Shown in pieces: positions 7,540 through 15,806 of a stretch of 24,620 bases of DNA (its first letter is position 1; each line of letters opens with the position of its first letter). This DNA is from JBMDXB01 sp048594975. GTDB lineage: Bacteria; Acidobacteriota; Vicinamibacteria; Vicinamibacterales; 2-12-FULL-66-21. The stretch covers positions 1 through 24,620 of the forward strand of contig JBMDXQ010000116.1 in NCBI GenBank assembly GCA_048594975.1, given 5' to 3'. The notes beneath the pieces are model-generated. The model was given only the letters and a program-made list of their open reading frames with translations. It was not told the origin of the DNA and searched no databases. A program made the position numbers and the translations under genes.

Positions 7540-9084
7540 TTACCAGTTCGTTCTCTCCAACACCCTGCCTGGCCTCGCTGTTGTGAATTGTCCCTGCTCG
7601 ATCACCACCACACCGTTGACGAGCACGTAGTCCATGCCTTCGGCCAGGTGGTGAGGCTCCGCATAGGTCGCCCGGTCGCGCACGCGCGAGGGATCGAAGA
7701 CGGCGATATCCGCCGCGGCGCCCTCGCGGATCACGCCGCGATCCTTCATCCCGAACACGACCGCGGGCAGGCTGGTCATCGACCGGATGGCGGTCTCGAG
7801 GTCGATGACGTGCCGCTCGCGCACGTAGCGCGCCAGCTTCCGTGCGAACGCGCCGTTGTTCCGCGGGTGCGGTACGCCCTCGCCCGGCGACACCAGCCCG
7901 CCGTCGCTCGAGGCCATCGTGTAAGGCTTCTGCATGATGTGCACGATGTCCTGCTCCGACATGTTGTACGAGACGATCGACGCGTCCCCGTTCGAGATGA
8001 TGTCGAGCGCCACCTGCTCCGGGCTCACGCGACGGAGGCGGGCGATGGCGTCCAGCGTCTTGCCTTCGAGCGAGCGATCCGCCTTGTGGAAGGCAATCTG
8101 CACGGCGGCAGGACCGCCGCGCCGGCGCAGGTTCCCGCGGACGACGTCGAGGGTAAGCATGACGCCGCCGGGCGCCAGCGCCGCACGCAGCCCGGTGGAC
8201 GACGCATCGTACGGGTACTGGTCGGCAAATACCTGGACGCCGCGTGCCCTCGCCATCTCGATTCGCGTCGTCATCGCCGCGGCAAGGCCCCAGCTGTCCG
8301 GCCCGAGCGCCTTCATGTGCGAGACGATGCCGATGAGCCCGCCTTCCTCGGCGATCCGGATCACCTCCTGCACCGCCGCGACGACACCAATGGTGTAGTT
8401 GCTTTCGTCGCGCACGTGGCTGGTGTAGACGCCGCCGAACTCGGCCGCTACCTTCGCCAGCTCGATGATCTCTTCGGTCGTCGCGTAGCTACCGGGGACG
8501 TAAAACAGCCCGCTGGAGAGGCCGAACGCGCCCTCCTCCATCCCGCGGCGCACGAGCGAGCGCATCCGGTCGAGTTCCTCGGGGCCGGGATCCCGGCGCT
8601 CGCGCCCGATCACCGCGGTTCGCACCGACGCGTGCCCGATCAGCAGCGCCACGTTCGGGCCGATCCCACCGTTCTCGAGCCGGGCGCGCTGCGCGGCGAG
8701 ATCCGTTGGACCGCCGCCGTCCGGATTCACGACGAGCGTCGTGACGCCCTGCGCGAGGATCGGACGCGCCTGGCGCAGCTCCTCGCGCGCCAGCGCCTCA
8801 CCGGCGTGCGAGTGCACGTCGATGAACCCCGGACTGACGACGCGATCGGCCGCGTCGATGGTCGTGGTGCCGGCGGCGCTGTCGAGGCGGCCGACGGCGA
8901 CGACCCGGCCGCCACGGATGCCGACGTCGGCGCGCAACCAGGGATTGCCGCTGCCATCCATGACGCGGCCGTTGCGAATCAGGACATCGAAGCTCGCCGG
9001 CGGTTCAGCTTCGACCATCGTCACGCCAGCAGCCATCGCGACCACCAGCAGCAGGGCGCGAGCAATGCGGAACATGGGCGCCAT
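7540..9084 (-). CDS. Exported D-aminoacylase / N-acyl-D-amino-acid deacylase family amidohydrolase
   Basis: A 514-residue amidohydrolase-superfamily enzyme predicted to hydrolyse N-acylated D-amino acids or related amides. Residues 1-26 are a signal peptide (FRIARALLLVVAMAAG), so it acts outside the cytoplasm. FDVLIRNGRVMDGSGNPW opens the small beta-sandwich. SPGFIDVHSHAGEA at 84-97 carries the H-x-H metal pair (91, 93). GAFGLSSGLFYVPGSYAT, YTSHVRDES (His 223), IVSHMKALG (His 256) and MASSDGGL supply further metal and substrate residues. The C-terminus GMKDRGVIREGAAADIAVFD is typical. The frame stays open to 9939 upstream, but that part is the antisense of the next two genes. ATG 9084 or 9075 is chosen from the signal peptide. 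The long plus-strand open frame over this gene is a shadow. Confidence 0.85.
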   Translation of the reverse strand: MAPMFRIARALLLVVAMAAGVTMVEAEPPASFDVLIRNGRVMDGSGNPWLRADVGIRGGRVVAVGRLDSAAGTTTIDAADRVVSPGFIDVHSHAGEALAREELRQARPILAQGVTTLVVNPDGGGPTDLAAQRARLENGGIGPNVALLIGHASVRTAVIGRERRDPGPEELDRMRSLVRRGMEEGAFGLSSGLFYVPGSYATTEEIIELAKVAAEFGGVYTSHVRDESNYTIGVVAAVQEVIRIAEEGGLIGIVSHMKALGPDSWGLAAAMTTRIEMARARGVQVFADQYPYDASSTGLRAALAPGGVMLTLDVVRGNLRRRGGPAAVQIAFHKADRSLEGKTLDAIARLRRVSPEQVALDIISNGDASIVSYNMSEQDIVHIMQKPYTMASSDGGLVSPGEGVPHPRNNGAFARKLARYVRERHVIDLETAIRSMTSLPAVVFGMKDRGVIREGAAADIAVFDPSRVRDRATYAEPHHLAEGMDYVLVNGVVVIEQGQFTTARPGRVLERTNW

Positions 9085-9170
9085 TGTATGGGATGGGCTT
9101 GACGGGCACGCCTTGTGCAGTTTCGGGAGGACCTTCGCACGAGGTGGAAGCGAAGCACCCTGAGGTGGAT

Positions 9171-9545
9171 ATGACCGACGCAAGCCTGAATCTGACCGTA
9201 TCACGGGGGGAGCGCAGCGTCTGGGACCGGCCACGACTGGCGGATACGCTCTCAACCTATGACCAGGAGCGCTGGGCGAGCGCGGCGGCGGGCACCGGAC
9301 TGGCCATCGTCGGCGCGCGACGCGGCGGGGTCGTCGGCGGACTGGTCGCCGCGCTCGGAGCGGCACTCGCGGTACGCGCACTGGCCGGACGCCACGATGT
9401 GGGAATCGCGCGCGGCTGGTTCGATCGTGCGGTGCGGCACCGCGGCTGGTGCAAGGACGTCGTCGCCGATGCATCGGAGGACTCCTTCCCCGCCAGCGAC
9501 TCGCCCTCGTGGACACCGACCGCCGGCCCGCGCACGACCGCCTAA
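9171..9545 (+). CDS. Small glycine-zipper membrane protein with ESFPASD-type tail
   Basis: A 124-residue protein of unknown function. Residues 24-67 hold ERWASAAAGTGLAIVGARRGG and a Gly/Ala-rich hydrophobic stretch (VVGGLVAALGAALAVRALAG), suggesting one or two membrane helices of the DUF2892 type. The tail has DVVADASEDSFPASDSPSWT, a variant of the ASEESFPASDPPSW linear motif seen at the ends of small bacterial stress-associated proteins. ATG 9171 has GAGGTGG just upstream and beats the ATG at 9084, which would overlap the divergent amidohydrolase start. The next gene begins 13 bases on and repeats the same membrane module. Confidence 0.7.
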   Translation: MTDASLNLTVSRGERSVWDRPRLADTLSTYDQERWASAAAGTGLAIVGARRGGVVGGLVAALGAALAVRALAGRHDVGIARGWFDRAVRHRGWCKDVVADASEDSFPASDSPSWTPTAGPRTTA

Positions 9546-9558
9546 CGGAGAACGGACG

Positions 9559-10293
9559 ATGGACTACATGGAACTGCAGTTTCCCGGGGATGCCCGCGAG
9601 GCCGCGCTCGCGCGCGGGCACAACATCAACAGTGTCGAGCGGTGGGGCTCGCTCGCGGCGGGCGCGGCGCTGGCCGCCTACGGCCTGGGCCGGCGCGGGA
9701 GCGGCGGATTGGTGCTGGCGGCGCTCGGCGGCCTGCTGCTGCAGCGCGCCATCACCGGCCACTGTCACGTCTACCGGGCGATGGGCGTGAACACCGCAGG
9801 CGATCGGAGCGACACGCGTAGGGCGCTCGGCGGGCGTGCCGGTGTCCACGTGGACGAGGCAGTCACGATCAACAGGCCGATCGAGGAGCTGTATTACTTC
9901 TGGCGCAACCTCGAGAACCTGCCGAAGTTCATGCGCCACCTGGAATCGGTGGAGCGCATCACTGACACGCTGTCACGCTGGCGCGCAAAAGGCCCGGCCG
10001 GCACGACCGTCGAGTGGAACGCCGAGATCATCAACGAGGTCAGGAACCAGGTCATCGGCTGGAAGTCGATCGAGGGGTCCGATGTGGTCAGCGCCGGCTC
10101 GGTGTCCTTCGAGGACGACGGCCCCGGTCGCGGCACGCGGGTGCGGGTACGCCTTCAGTACAGCCCGCCCGGCGGCAAGCTCGGCGCGGCGGTCGCGAAG
10201 CTGTTCGGCCGCGACGCGGCGACCGAGATCCGCGAAGACCTGCGCCGCTTCAAGCAGCTGGTCGAGACGGGCGAGATCGCCCGCAACCACTGA
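9559..10293 (+). CDS. Membrane-anchored SRPBCC (polyketide-cyclase/COQ10-like) protein
   Basis: A 244-residue two-part protein. Residues 24-75 repeat the module of the preceding gene (VERWGSLAAGAALAAYGLG, then LVLAALGGLLLQRAITGHCH), a DUF2892-like membrane segment. Residues 97-235 are an SRPBCC helix-grip domain: VHVDEAVTINRPIEELYYFW, NLENLPKFMRHLESVERI, WNAEIINEVRNQVIGWKSI and a C-terminal amphipathic helix. Such domains bind hydrophobic ligands; the ligand here is unknown. ATG 9559 has a GGAG upstream. The dehydrogenase gene starts seven bases after its stop, so they are likely co-transcribed. Confidence 0.82.
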   Translation: MDYMELQFPGDAREAALARGHNINSVERWGSLAAGAALAAYGLGRRGSGGLVLAALGGLLLQRAITGHCHVYRAMGVNTAGDRSDTRRALGGRAGVHVDEAVTINRPIEELYYFWRNLENLPKFMRHLESVERITDTLSRWRAKGPAGTTVEWNAEIINEVRNQVIGWKSIEGSDVVSAGSVSFEDDGPGRGTRVRVRLQYSPPGGKLGAAVAKLFGRDAATEIREDLRRFKQLVETGEIARNH

Positions 10294-10300
10294 GACCCCG

Positions 10301-11473
10301 ATGAAAGCGCTCTGCTGGTTCGGTACCGGCGACGTGCGCCTCGAGACGGTGCCGGATCCGCAGATCCTCAACCCGCGCGACGCGATCATCCGCGTCACAC
10401 TGACCGCCATCTGCGGCTCGGACCTGCACCTCTACGACGGGTTCATCCCGACGATGCGGCGCGGGGACATCCTCGGCCACGAGTTCATGGGTGAGGTCAT
10501 GGACGTCGGGCCCGACAACAAGGCCCTCACGATCGGCGACCGCGTCGTCGTGCCCTTCACGATCTCGTGCGGGCGGTGCTTCTTCTGTGAGCGCGATCTC
10601 TGGTCGTTGTGCGACAACTCGAACCCGAACGCATGGATGGCGGAAAAGCTGTACGGCGCCTCGCCGGCGGGGCTCTTCGGATACTCGCACATGATGGGCG
10701 GCTACGCGGGCGGCCAGGCGGAGTACGTGCGCGTGCCGTTCGCAGACGTCGGCCCGCTGAAGATCCCGCCAGATCTCCGGGACGAGCAGGTGCTGTTCCT
10801 GTCCGACATCTTCCCCACCGGCTATATGGCGGCCGAGAACTGCAACATCGCCGCAGGCGACACCGTGGCGGTGTGGGGCTGTGGGCCGGTCGGACAGTTC
10901 GCGATCAAGAGCGCGTGGATGGTGGGCGCAGGACGCGTGATTGCCATCGACCGCGAGCCCGAACGCCTGAAGATGGCAGCCGATCACGGCAAGGCGGAGA
11001 TCCTCAACTTCGACAACGTCGACGTCTTCCACGCGCTCAAGGACATGACCGGCGGCCGCGGCCCAGACGCCTGCATCGACGCGGTCGGCCTCGAAGCGCA
11101 CAGCACCGGCTCGTGGGACGCGATCTACGACAAGATCAAGGCCGCGACGATGACCGCCACGGATCGCATCTCGGTGCTGCGCCAGGCGATCCACGCGTGC
11201 CGCAAGGGAGGCACGGTCTCCGTCCCGGGCGTTTACGGCGGGTTCCTGGACAAGGTGCCGCTCGGCGCGGCGTTCAACAAGGGGCTGACGCTGCGGATGG
11301 GCCAGACGCACGTGCAGCGCTACATGACCGGCCTGCTGGAGCGAATCGAGCGGGGCGACATCGATCCCTCCTTTGTGATTACGCATCGTCTGCGCCTGCA
11401 GGACGCGCCCAAGGCCTACCAGACGTTCCGGGACAAACAGGACGACTGCATCAAGGTGGTGCTGCGGCCGTAG
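10301..11473 (+). CDS. Zinc-dependent alcohol dehydrogenase (formaldehyde-dehydrogenase-like)
   Basis: A 390-residue medium-chain dehydrogenase. Catalytic zinc ligands are Cys38 (AICGSDLHLYDG) and His60-Glu61 (ILGHEF). The structural zinc site is the set Cys90, Cys93, Cys96 and Cys104 (SCGRCFFCERDLWSLC). The NAD(P) Rossmann loop is VAVWGCGPVGQFA at 189-201, followed by VIAIDREPERL. The long central insert (GYSHMMGGYAGGQAEYVRVP) is shared with the glutathione-dependent formaldehyde dehydrogenase-like branch. The substrate cannot be read from sequence. It is the last gene of a run with two membrane-associated small proteins, a context of general stress response. Its stop lies two bases from the end of the convergent dehydrogenase gene. 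Confidence 0.92.
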   Translation: MKALCWFGTGDVRLETVPDPQILNPRDAIIRVTLTAICGSDLHLYDGFIPTMRRGDILGHEFMGEVMDVGPDNKALTIGDRVVVPFTISCGRCFFCERDLWSLCDNSNPNAWMAEKLYGASPAGLFGYSHMMGGYAGGQAEYVRVPFADVGPLKIPPDLRDEQVLFLSDIFPTGYMAAENCNIAAGDTVAVWGCGPVGQFAIKSAWMVGAGRVIAIDREPERLKMAADHGKAEILNFDNVDVFHALKDMTGGRGPDACIDAVGLEAHSTGSWDAIYDKIKAATMTATDRISVLRQAIHACRKGGTVSVPGVYGGFLDKVPLGAAFNKGLTLRMGQTHVQRYMTGLLERIERGDIDPSFVITHRLRLQDAPKAYQTFRDKQDDCIKVVLRP

Positions 11474-11475
11474 GG

Positions 11476-12497
11476 TCAGAGCTGGTTATTCGCGACGGCC
11501 GCGCGATCGTTCAGCGACGTTGCCGGCGACGGCGCCCACTTCGACTCGCTGTCGCGGCCGCGGCGGTGACGGTCGCCTTCCGCGCCAGCGGGTCCGGGCA
11601 GCAACGCGTTCGCCAGCTCGAGCAACCGGCCAGTGAGGCCCGGCGCGAGGTGGTTGGCGAGGACGGCGAGTCGTGCCGGCAAGGTCAGCGTGAGCTCGGG
11701 ATCGCCGTAGCGGCAGGCCTCCACGATCTGGCGCGCGGCGCGCTCCGCCGAAATCGACAGGCCGGGCAGCGCGTCCGAGATCGCGAACCAGGCGTACTCG
11801 GCCTCGTGCTTCCCTTTCATGTCGGCGTTCATCGGGCTGCCGGTCCGCATCAGGCCGGGAACGATGGTGGTCACGCGGATGCCGTACTGGGCGAGCTCCG
11901 CGCGCACGGCGTCCGACAGGCCGACCAGCGCGTGCTTGCTCGCGTGTAGGGGGCGAGGTGCGGTACCGCGACGCGGCCGCCGATCGACGTGATGTTGACA
12001 ATCCGGCCGAAGCCGCGGCGGCGCATCGCCGGCACGATCTCGAACATCAGGTGGAGCGGCCCCCAGAAATGCGTCGCCATCGCGTTCTCGAAGTCCTCAG
12101 GGGTCATGTGCTCGAGGGGGCCGACCTGGATCACGCCGGCGTTGTTCACGAGCACGTCGACACCGGGCCATCGCTCGAGGAGCTGGTCGACGCACGCGCG
12201 GACGTCGGCGCGGCGGCGAATGTCGCACCGCACGATCATCACGTCGGCTCCAGTGGAGGCCAGCTCGTCGCGGGCGCGTTCGAGCTCGCCGATATCGCGC
12301 GCCATGAGGCACAGCCGGGCGCCCTCGGCCGCGAACCGGCGCGCCAGGACGAGCCCCAGCCCGCGCGAGCCGCCGGTGATTACGACCGTGCGACCGGCGA
12401 AGTCGATGGCGCGGCCAGTTCGCGCGACGCGCGCGGCGGCCACTGTCGCCAGGGCGCCCGCGGCGACCCCGACAAGGAACTGCTGCTGCCTGTTCAT
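11476..12497 (-). pseudogene. Short-chain dehydrogenase/reductase, frameshifted at the active site
   Basis: Two overlapping minus frames make one classical SDR of about 340 residues. It has an N-terminal hydrophobic anchor (FLVGVAAGALATVAAARVA), the cofactor loop VVITGGSRGLGL, CDIRRRADV, the NNAGVIQVGPLEH strand and IVNITSIGGR with the catalytic Ser. At about 11942 the frame breaks inside the Y-x3-K motif: the sequence reads YTRASTRW, while one extra base restores YTASKHALVGLSDAVRAEL. The second frame then gives GIRVTTIVPGLMRTGSP to the end. The total length is one base short of a multiple of three, fitting a single deletion or an assembly error. Its ATG overlaps the upstream DUF72 stop (ATGA), so translation was coupled. 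Confidence 0.85.
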
Positions 12498-13249
12498 GGC
12501 CCGGTCTCCAGGAGGCGCCGAAGCGTCACGGCGTCCCGTGGCGCATGCCCGCCGACGTCATTGTTGAAGTACGCATACACGTCGGTGCCCGAGGCGCGGT
12601 GCTCGTTCAGCCAGCGCGCCCAGTCGTCGAGCCGGTCAGCCGGGTAGCCGCCGCCGTACTTCGCATCGCCCGCGCCGTGGAACCGTACGTAGACGAACGG
12701 ACCCACCCGCATCCGGCCCGTCGCCGAACCCCGCATATCGTGCAGGCACAGCGAGACGCGAAATCGCTCCAGCATCGCGTAGACCCTGTCGGAGTACCAG
12801 CTCCGATCCCTGAATTCCACGACGTGCTGCACTCCGCGCGGCAGCACCTGCAGAAAATGCTCCAGCCGTTCAGCGTTCAGCTTCCACCCCGGCGGAAGCT
12901 GATACAGCACCGGTCCGAGCCGGCGCCGCAGCGGGGCCATCCGGTCGAACAGCAGGGCCAGCGGCTGCTCCGGGTCCTTCAGCTTCTTCATGTGTGTCAG
13001 GAACCGGCTGGCCTTGACGGCGTACACGAACCGCGCCGGCGCCTGCGCCGCCCACCGCTCGAACGTGCGCGTTTCAGGCAGGCGATAGAAGCTGTTGTTG
13101 ATCTCGACCGTATCGAAGGTGCGCGCGTAGTGCGCGAACCAGCAGGGCTTCGGCAAATCTGCCGGATAGAAGTCGCCGCGCCAGTGTTGGTACTCCCAGC
13201 CCGAGCACCCGACCCTGGCCCGCCCGACTTCTGACGGCGACGCTGACAT
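12494..13249 (-). CDS. DUF72 (YecE-like) family protein
   Basis: A 251-residue TIM-barrel-like protein of the DUF72 family, whose activity is not established. Family blocks: VGCSGWEYQHWRGDFYP at residues 13-29, FDTVEINNSFYRLP near 45, FVYAVKASRFLTHMKKLKD, LGPVLYQLPPGWKLNAERL, HVVEFRDRSWYSD, LCLHDMRGS, VYVRFHGAG and the C-terminal DVYAYFNNDVGGHAPRDA. ATG 13249 is chosen because the family N-terminus begins just after it and the upstream part of the open frame overlaps the divergent csaA. Its stop overlaps the start of the SDR gene by four bases. Confidence 0.9.
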   Translation of the reverse strand: MSASPSEVGRARVGCSGWEYQHWRGDFYPADLPKPCWFAHYARTFDTVEINNSFYRLPETRTFERWAAQAPARFVYAVKASRFLTHMKKLKDPEQPLALLFDRMAPLRRRLGPVLYQLPPGWKLNAERLEHFLQVLPRGVQHVVEFRDRSWYSDRVYAMLERFRVSLCLHDMRGSATGRMRVGPFVYVRFHGAGDAKYGGGYPADRLDDWARWLNEHRASGTDVYAYFNNDVGGHAPRDAVTLRRLLETGP

Positions 13250-13268
13250 CGGCTCCGCGGACGCAAGT

Positions 13269-13634
13269 ATGATTCCCGCGATGCCAGCGAAGGCGCCGCC
13301 GCAGCTTATCACCTACGCGGAGTTCGAGAAGATCGACATACGGATCGGCCGCGTGATCCGCGCCGAAGCGTTTCCCGAAGCGCGGCAGCCAGCGTACAAG
13401 CTGCTGATCGACTTCGGTCCGCTCGGCACGCGCACCTCGTCGGCGCAGATCACACAGCGATATTCCGCCCAAGACCTCGTCGGGCGGCTGGTCGTCTCGG
13501 TGGTGAACTTCCCGCCGAGGCGGATCGGCCCGTTCGATTCAGAGGTTCTGACGCTGGGCGTCGACGACGGGTCGGGAGCGGTCGTTCTGCTGGTCCCCGA
13601 GCGTGGCGTGCCGATCGGCGGCCGGGTGTTCTGA
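13269..13634 (+). CDS. csaA: CsaA-like tRNA-binding protein / secretion chaperone
   Basis: A 121-residue single-domain OB-fold protein of the CsaA type. Signature stretches are FEKIDIRIGRVIRAEAFPEA, AYKLLIDFGPLGTRTSSAQI, LVGRLVVSVVNFPPRRIGPF and SEVLTLGVDDGSGAVVLLVP. CsaA is a homodimer related to the C-terminal tRNA-binding domain of methionyl-tRNA synthetase and is reported as a secretion chaperone in Bacillus. An ATG at 13281 (MPAKAPP) is an equally possible start. It is divergent from the DUF72 gene with only 19-31 bases between. Confidence 0.92.
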   Translation: MIPAMPAKAPPQLITYAEFEKIDIRIGRVIRAEAFPEARQPAYKLLIDFGPLGTRTSSAQITQRYSAQDLVGRLVVSVVNFPPRRIGPFDSEVLTLGVDDGSGAVVLLVPERGVPIGGRVF

Positions 13635-13654
13635 ACGGGCGGCACCGAGACTGC

Positions 13655-14035
13655 CTGGCGAGCGCACGAAGCACTTACTTCAGCATCACCCGGGGGCAAG
13701 GACGGCTCGGCGAGCGCTCGCTCGATGCCCGCCGTCGCAGCCTGGCGGTCAGGCCGTCGAACGTGTCCCGTCAGCAGCAGCACATGAATCTTCGCCGTGT
13801 CAGAATCCTGCTAGAGCAGCCGCGCGACCCACAACCCTTGCACATCCGGCAGGACCCGGTCCGTGAGCACGACGTCGGGAACGAGCTTCCTGGCGATCAG
13901 AACGGCCTGGTTCCCGTTGCAGGCCTCCGTCCGGCGTGCGGAACCCGTTCAAGTCGAAGAACGCGCGCAACAGGTCCCGGGTGTCGCGATCATCATCCGC
14001 GATGACGATTAACGGTTGGCGCCGCTCGTTCCGTG
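13655..14035 (-). pseudogene. Broken response-regulator receiver domain (copy 1)
   Basis: A minus-strand receiver domain split over two frames. The first reads PLIVIADDDRDTRDLLRAFF and DLNGFRT (acidic DDD pocket, no start codon nearby). After a frameshift near 13935 the second reads EACNGNQAVLIARKLVPDVV, LTDRVLPDVQGLWVARLL with the phospho-acceptor Asp in VLTDRVLPD, then a TAG at 13811-13813, then DTAKIHVLLLTGHV. The C-terminal ERALAEPSLPP has lost the usual conserved Lys. The gene is not functional. The plus-strand open frames here have no family match. Confidence 0.75.
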
Positions 14036-14286
14036 ACGCTCCGGGCTCCAGTGTCCCGCTTGCTGCCCTGGTTCCTGGTGCGCGCCAGCTCGCATTCGGC
14101 TTCGAGCCAGTCGTCGAGGTCGCGGCCGTGCTCCCCCCCTCGTTGTTGGTACAACTCGTACGCCCGCTCGGCAATTCGATCACGCTCGCCGTTGGGTGCG
14201 GTCGTGTCGCCGGCGAACTGGGAAGCGGACGGTTCTTCCCGGTAAGGCGCAGGTACACCGGTCACACGTTTTCTCGTCTTTGCCAT
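13993..14286 (-). CDS. DUF2934 domain-containing small protein
   Basis: A 97-residue protein. Its core, RDRIAERAYELYQQRGGEHG then RDLDDWLEAECEL (residues about 37-70), is the DUF2934 motif, a short helical domain of unknown function common in acidobacteria and proteobacteria. The N-terminus is basic (MAKTRKRVTG). ATG 14286 is preferred to 14316, though neither has a strong ribosome binding site. The frame appears intact although it sits between two decayed receiver genes, and its 3' end overlaps the start of the copy 1 relic. Confidence 0.65.
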   Translation of the reverse strand: MAKTRKRVTGVPAPYREEPSASQFAGDTTAPNGERDRIAERAYELYQQRGGEHGRDLDDWLEAECELARTRNQGSKRDTGARSVTERAAPTVNRHRG

Positions 14287-14385
14287 GGCCGGCAGCGTGC
14301 GCAACCGGCATGCCACGGTGGTCCTGCCCGCGATTGCCTGAAAAGCGTGCCGCGTTGGCCGTTCCTCGAACGTAATTAATACGGC

Positions 14386-14800
14386 TCAGTGTTGTGGGAG
14401 TACGCGGCTCAGCCCACCATCCGGCGGGCGGACGAGAGCGCGACCCACCTGCGACGAGATCTTCAGCCAAGAACGGCTCGATCAGCGCCGAGTGACACCG
14501 TCGCGTCGGGCACGCGCCAGATCGGCGCCCGAGAAGTAACCGCGCAGTGATCGCAGCGATGGGGGTGTGTTGTGTGCGGGAATCGCGCTGCAGGCGCCGG
14601 CAGAGTTCGTAACCGTCGATTCCGCGGCCCCAAGTCGGTGACAATTGCGTCCGGCAGGAGGCCTTGTCCGCCGTCTGCAGGCCGTTGTGCGCCCCGGCCA
14701 CGTCGAGGCCCGCCTGGGCGAGCATCTCAGCATGGAGCTTGCGCGCAGAGAGGTCGTCTTCGATGACCAGCACCAGCGGGCGTTTTCTCTCCGGCAGCAT
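14386..14800 (-). pseudogene. Broken response-regulator receiver domain (copy 2)
   Basis: A second minus-strand receiver domain. ATG 14800 opens MLPERKRPLVLVIEDD, LSARKLHAEMLAQAGLDVAG and AHNGLQTADKA. The sequence then shifts frame to GLLPDAIVTDLG (phospho-acceptor Asp), returns to GIDGYELCRRLQRDSRTQHT and PIAAIT, shifts to GYFSGADLARARRDGV, and returns to LIEPFLAEDLVA. Several frameshifts within 400 bases show decay. The two receiver relics differ in sequence, so they look like two separate genes. Confidence 0.75.
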
Positions 14801-14964
14801 CGCAACGGCGCACCTTTGCAATGCCCACTCTCGTTTGGTGCATGGCTTGCCCGGGCTGCGCAATGGATGAGTCTGGCTTATCGATGCCGGCCTCTGCGCA
14901 GCGACGCTCCCTCCGTGCTCGCCCCCGCCGGCACTGCCAGCCGGCGCGGTGTTACTCTCTACCG

Positions 14965-15756
14965 ATGGGAACGCGCTCCCGTGCAGCGGTTGCCGTGCTC
15001 GGGATTGCCGCCGCGCTAGCGTGCGGGAGCGACACTCCTGCCGCCACACCCTCTTCTCCAACGCCCGGTCCGGGCACCGCCTCCGCACGCATGCTCGTGG
15101 TGACTCACACCGCCGGGTTTCCTCACGACTCGATTCCGGTCGCGCAAGGGACGCTCCAGGAAATCGGCTCGGCCTCTGGACTGTACCAGGCGGAGCTGTG
15201 CCGGACGGCAGACGACGTACGGCGACTGATGACGAGGGACGGGCTGGAACGGTATGATGCAGTGTTCTTTGCCAACACGACAGGCAACCTGGGGATCCCG
15301 GATCTCGCCGCGTTGCTGCAGTGGATCGCCGACGGCCACGCCTTCCTCGGGGCGCACAGCGCGACCGACACCTACCATGAATCCGCCGAGTACATCGCGA
15401 TGATCGGCGGCGAGTTCAGCACCCACGGCAGCATCGTCGCGACCGAAGTGCGGGTCGACGATCCGTCGCACCCGGCGGTGGCGCACCTCGCGCCGCGCTT
15501 CACGATCACGGACGAACTTTATCGCTTCACGCGGGTGAACCCGAGCGTGCGCCGGCTGCTCTCGCTCGACCGTAACCCGACCGACGGGGTGGGTGACGCA
15601 GGCGCGCCGGCGGATCTGCCCATGGCCTGGCACGCCATGTACGGACGCGGGCGCGTCTTCTACACGGCGTTCGGGCACCGCAGCGAGGTGTGGCAGGACG
15701 CGGGGTTCCGGCAGCTTCTGCGCGAGGCGATACGCTGGGCACTGACGGGGTCCTGA
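14965..15756 (+). CDS. ThuA-like lipoprotein (trehalose-utilisation family fold)
   Basis: A 263-residue lipoprotein with the ThuA glutamine-amidotransferase-like fold. Residues 1-20 form a lipoprotein signal with lipobox ALAC (Cys20), followed by a Ser/Pro/Thr linker. The domain starts at ARMLVVTHTAGFPHDSIP near residue 40, with ERYDAVFFANTTGNLG, LLQWIADGHAFLGAHSATDT and YHESAEYIAMIGGEF, then ITDELYRF, MAWHAMYGRGRVFYTAFGH and LLREAIRWALTG. ThuA-fold proteins are often linked to sugar metabolism, but activity is rarely shown. ATG 14965 is chosen from the lipoprotein leader, although the frame is open further upstream. Confidence 0.85.
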   Translation: MGTRSRAAVAVLGIAAALACGSDTPAATPSSPTPGPGTASARMLVVTHTAGFPHDSIPVAQGTLQEIGSASGLYQAELCRTADDVRRLMTRDGLERYDAVFFANTTGNLGIPDLAALLQWIADGHAFLGAHSATDTYHESAEYIAMIGGEFSTHGSIVATEVRVDDPSHPAVAHLAPRFTITDELYRFTRVNPSVRRLLSLDRNPTDGVGDAGAPADLPMAWHAMYGRGRVFYTAFGHRSEVWQDAGFRQLLREAIRWALTGS

Positions 15757-15806
15757 GTCGGGGCGGTGGGCGCTGCTGGTTGACCGTGGTGCACGCGGAG
15801 CATGGC

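Noticed and set aside
7486..9102. Long plus-strand open frame of 538 codons
   Set aside because: It is antisense to the amidohydrolase gene. Its translation is His/Arg/Asp-rich without family motifs, while the minus frame has a signal peptide and metal-binding motifs.
9085..9939. Upstream extension of the amidohydrolase frame
   Set aside because: The stretch is antisense to two supported genes, and a signal peptide begins at 9084.
10250..11386. Minus-strand open frame of 378 codons
   Set aside because: It is antisense to the zinc dehydrogenase, which has complete zinc-binding motifs.
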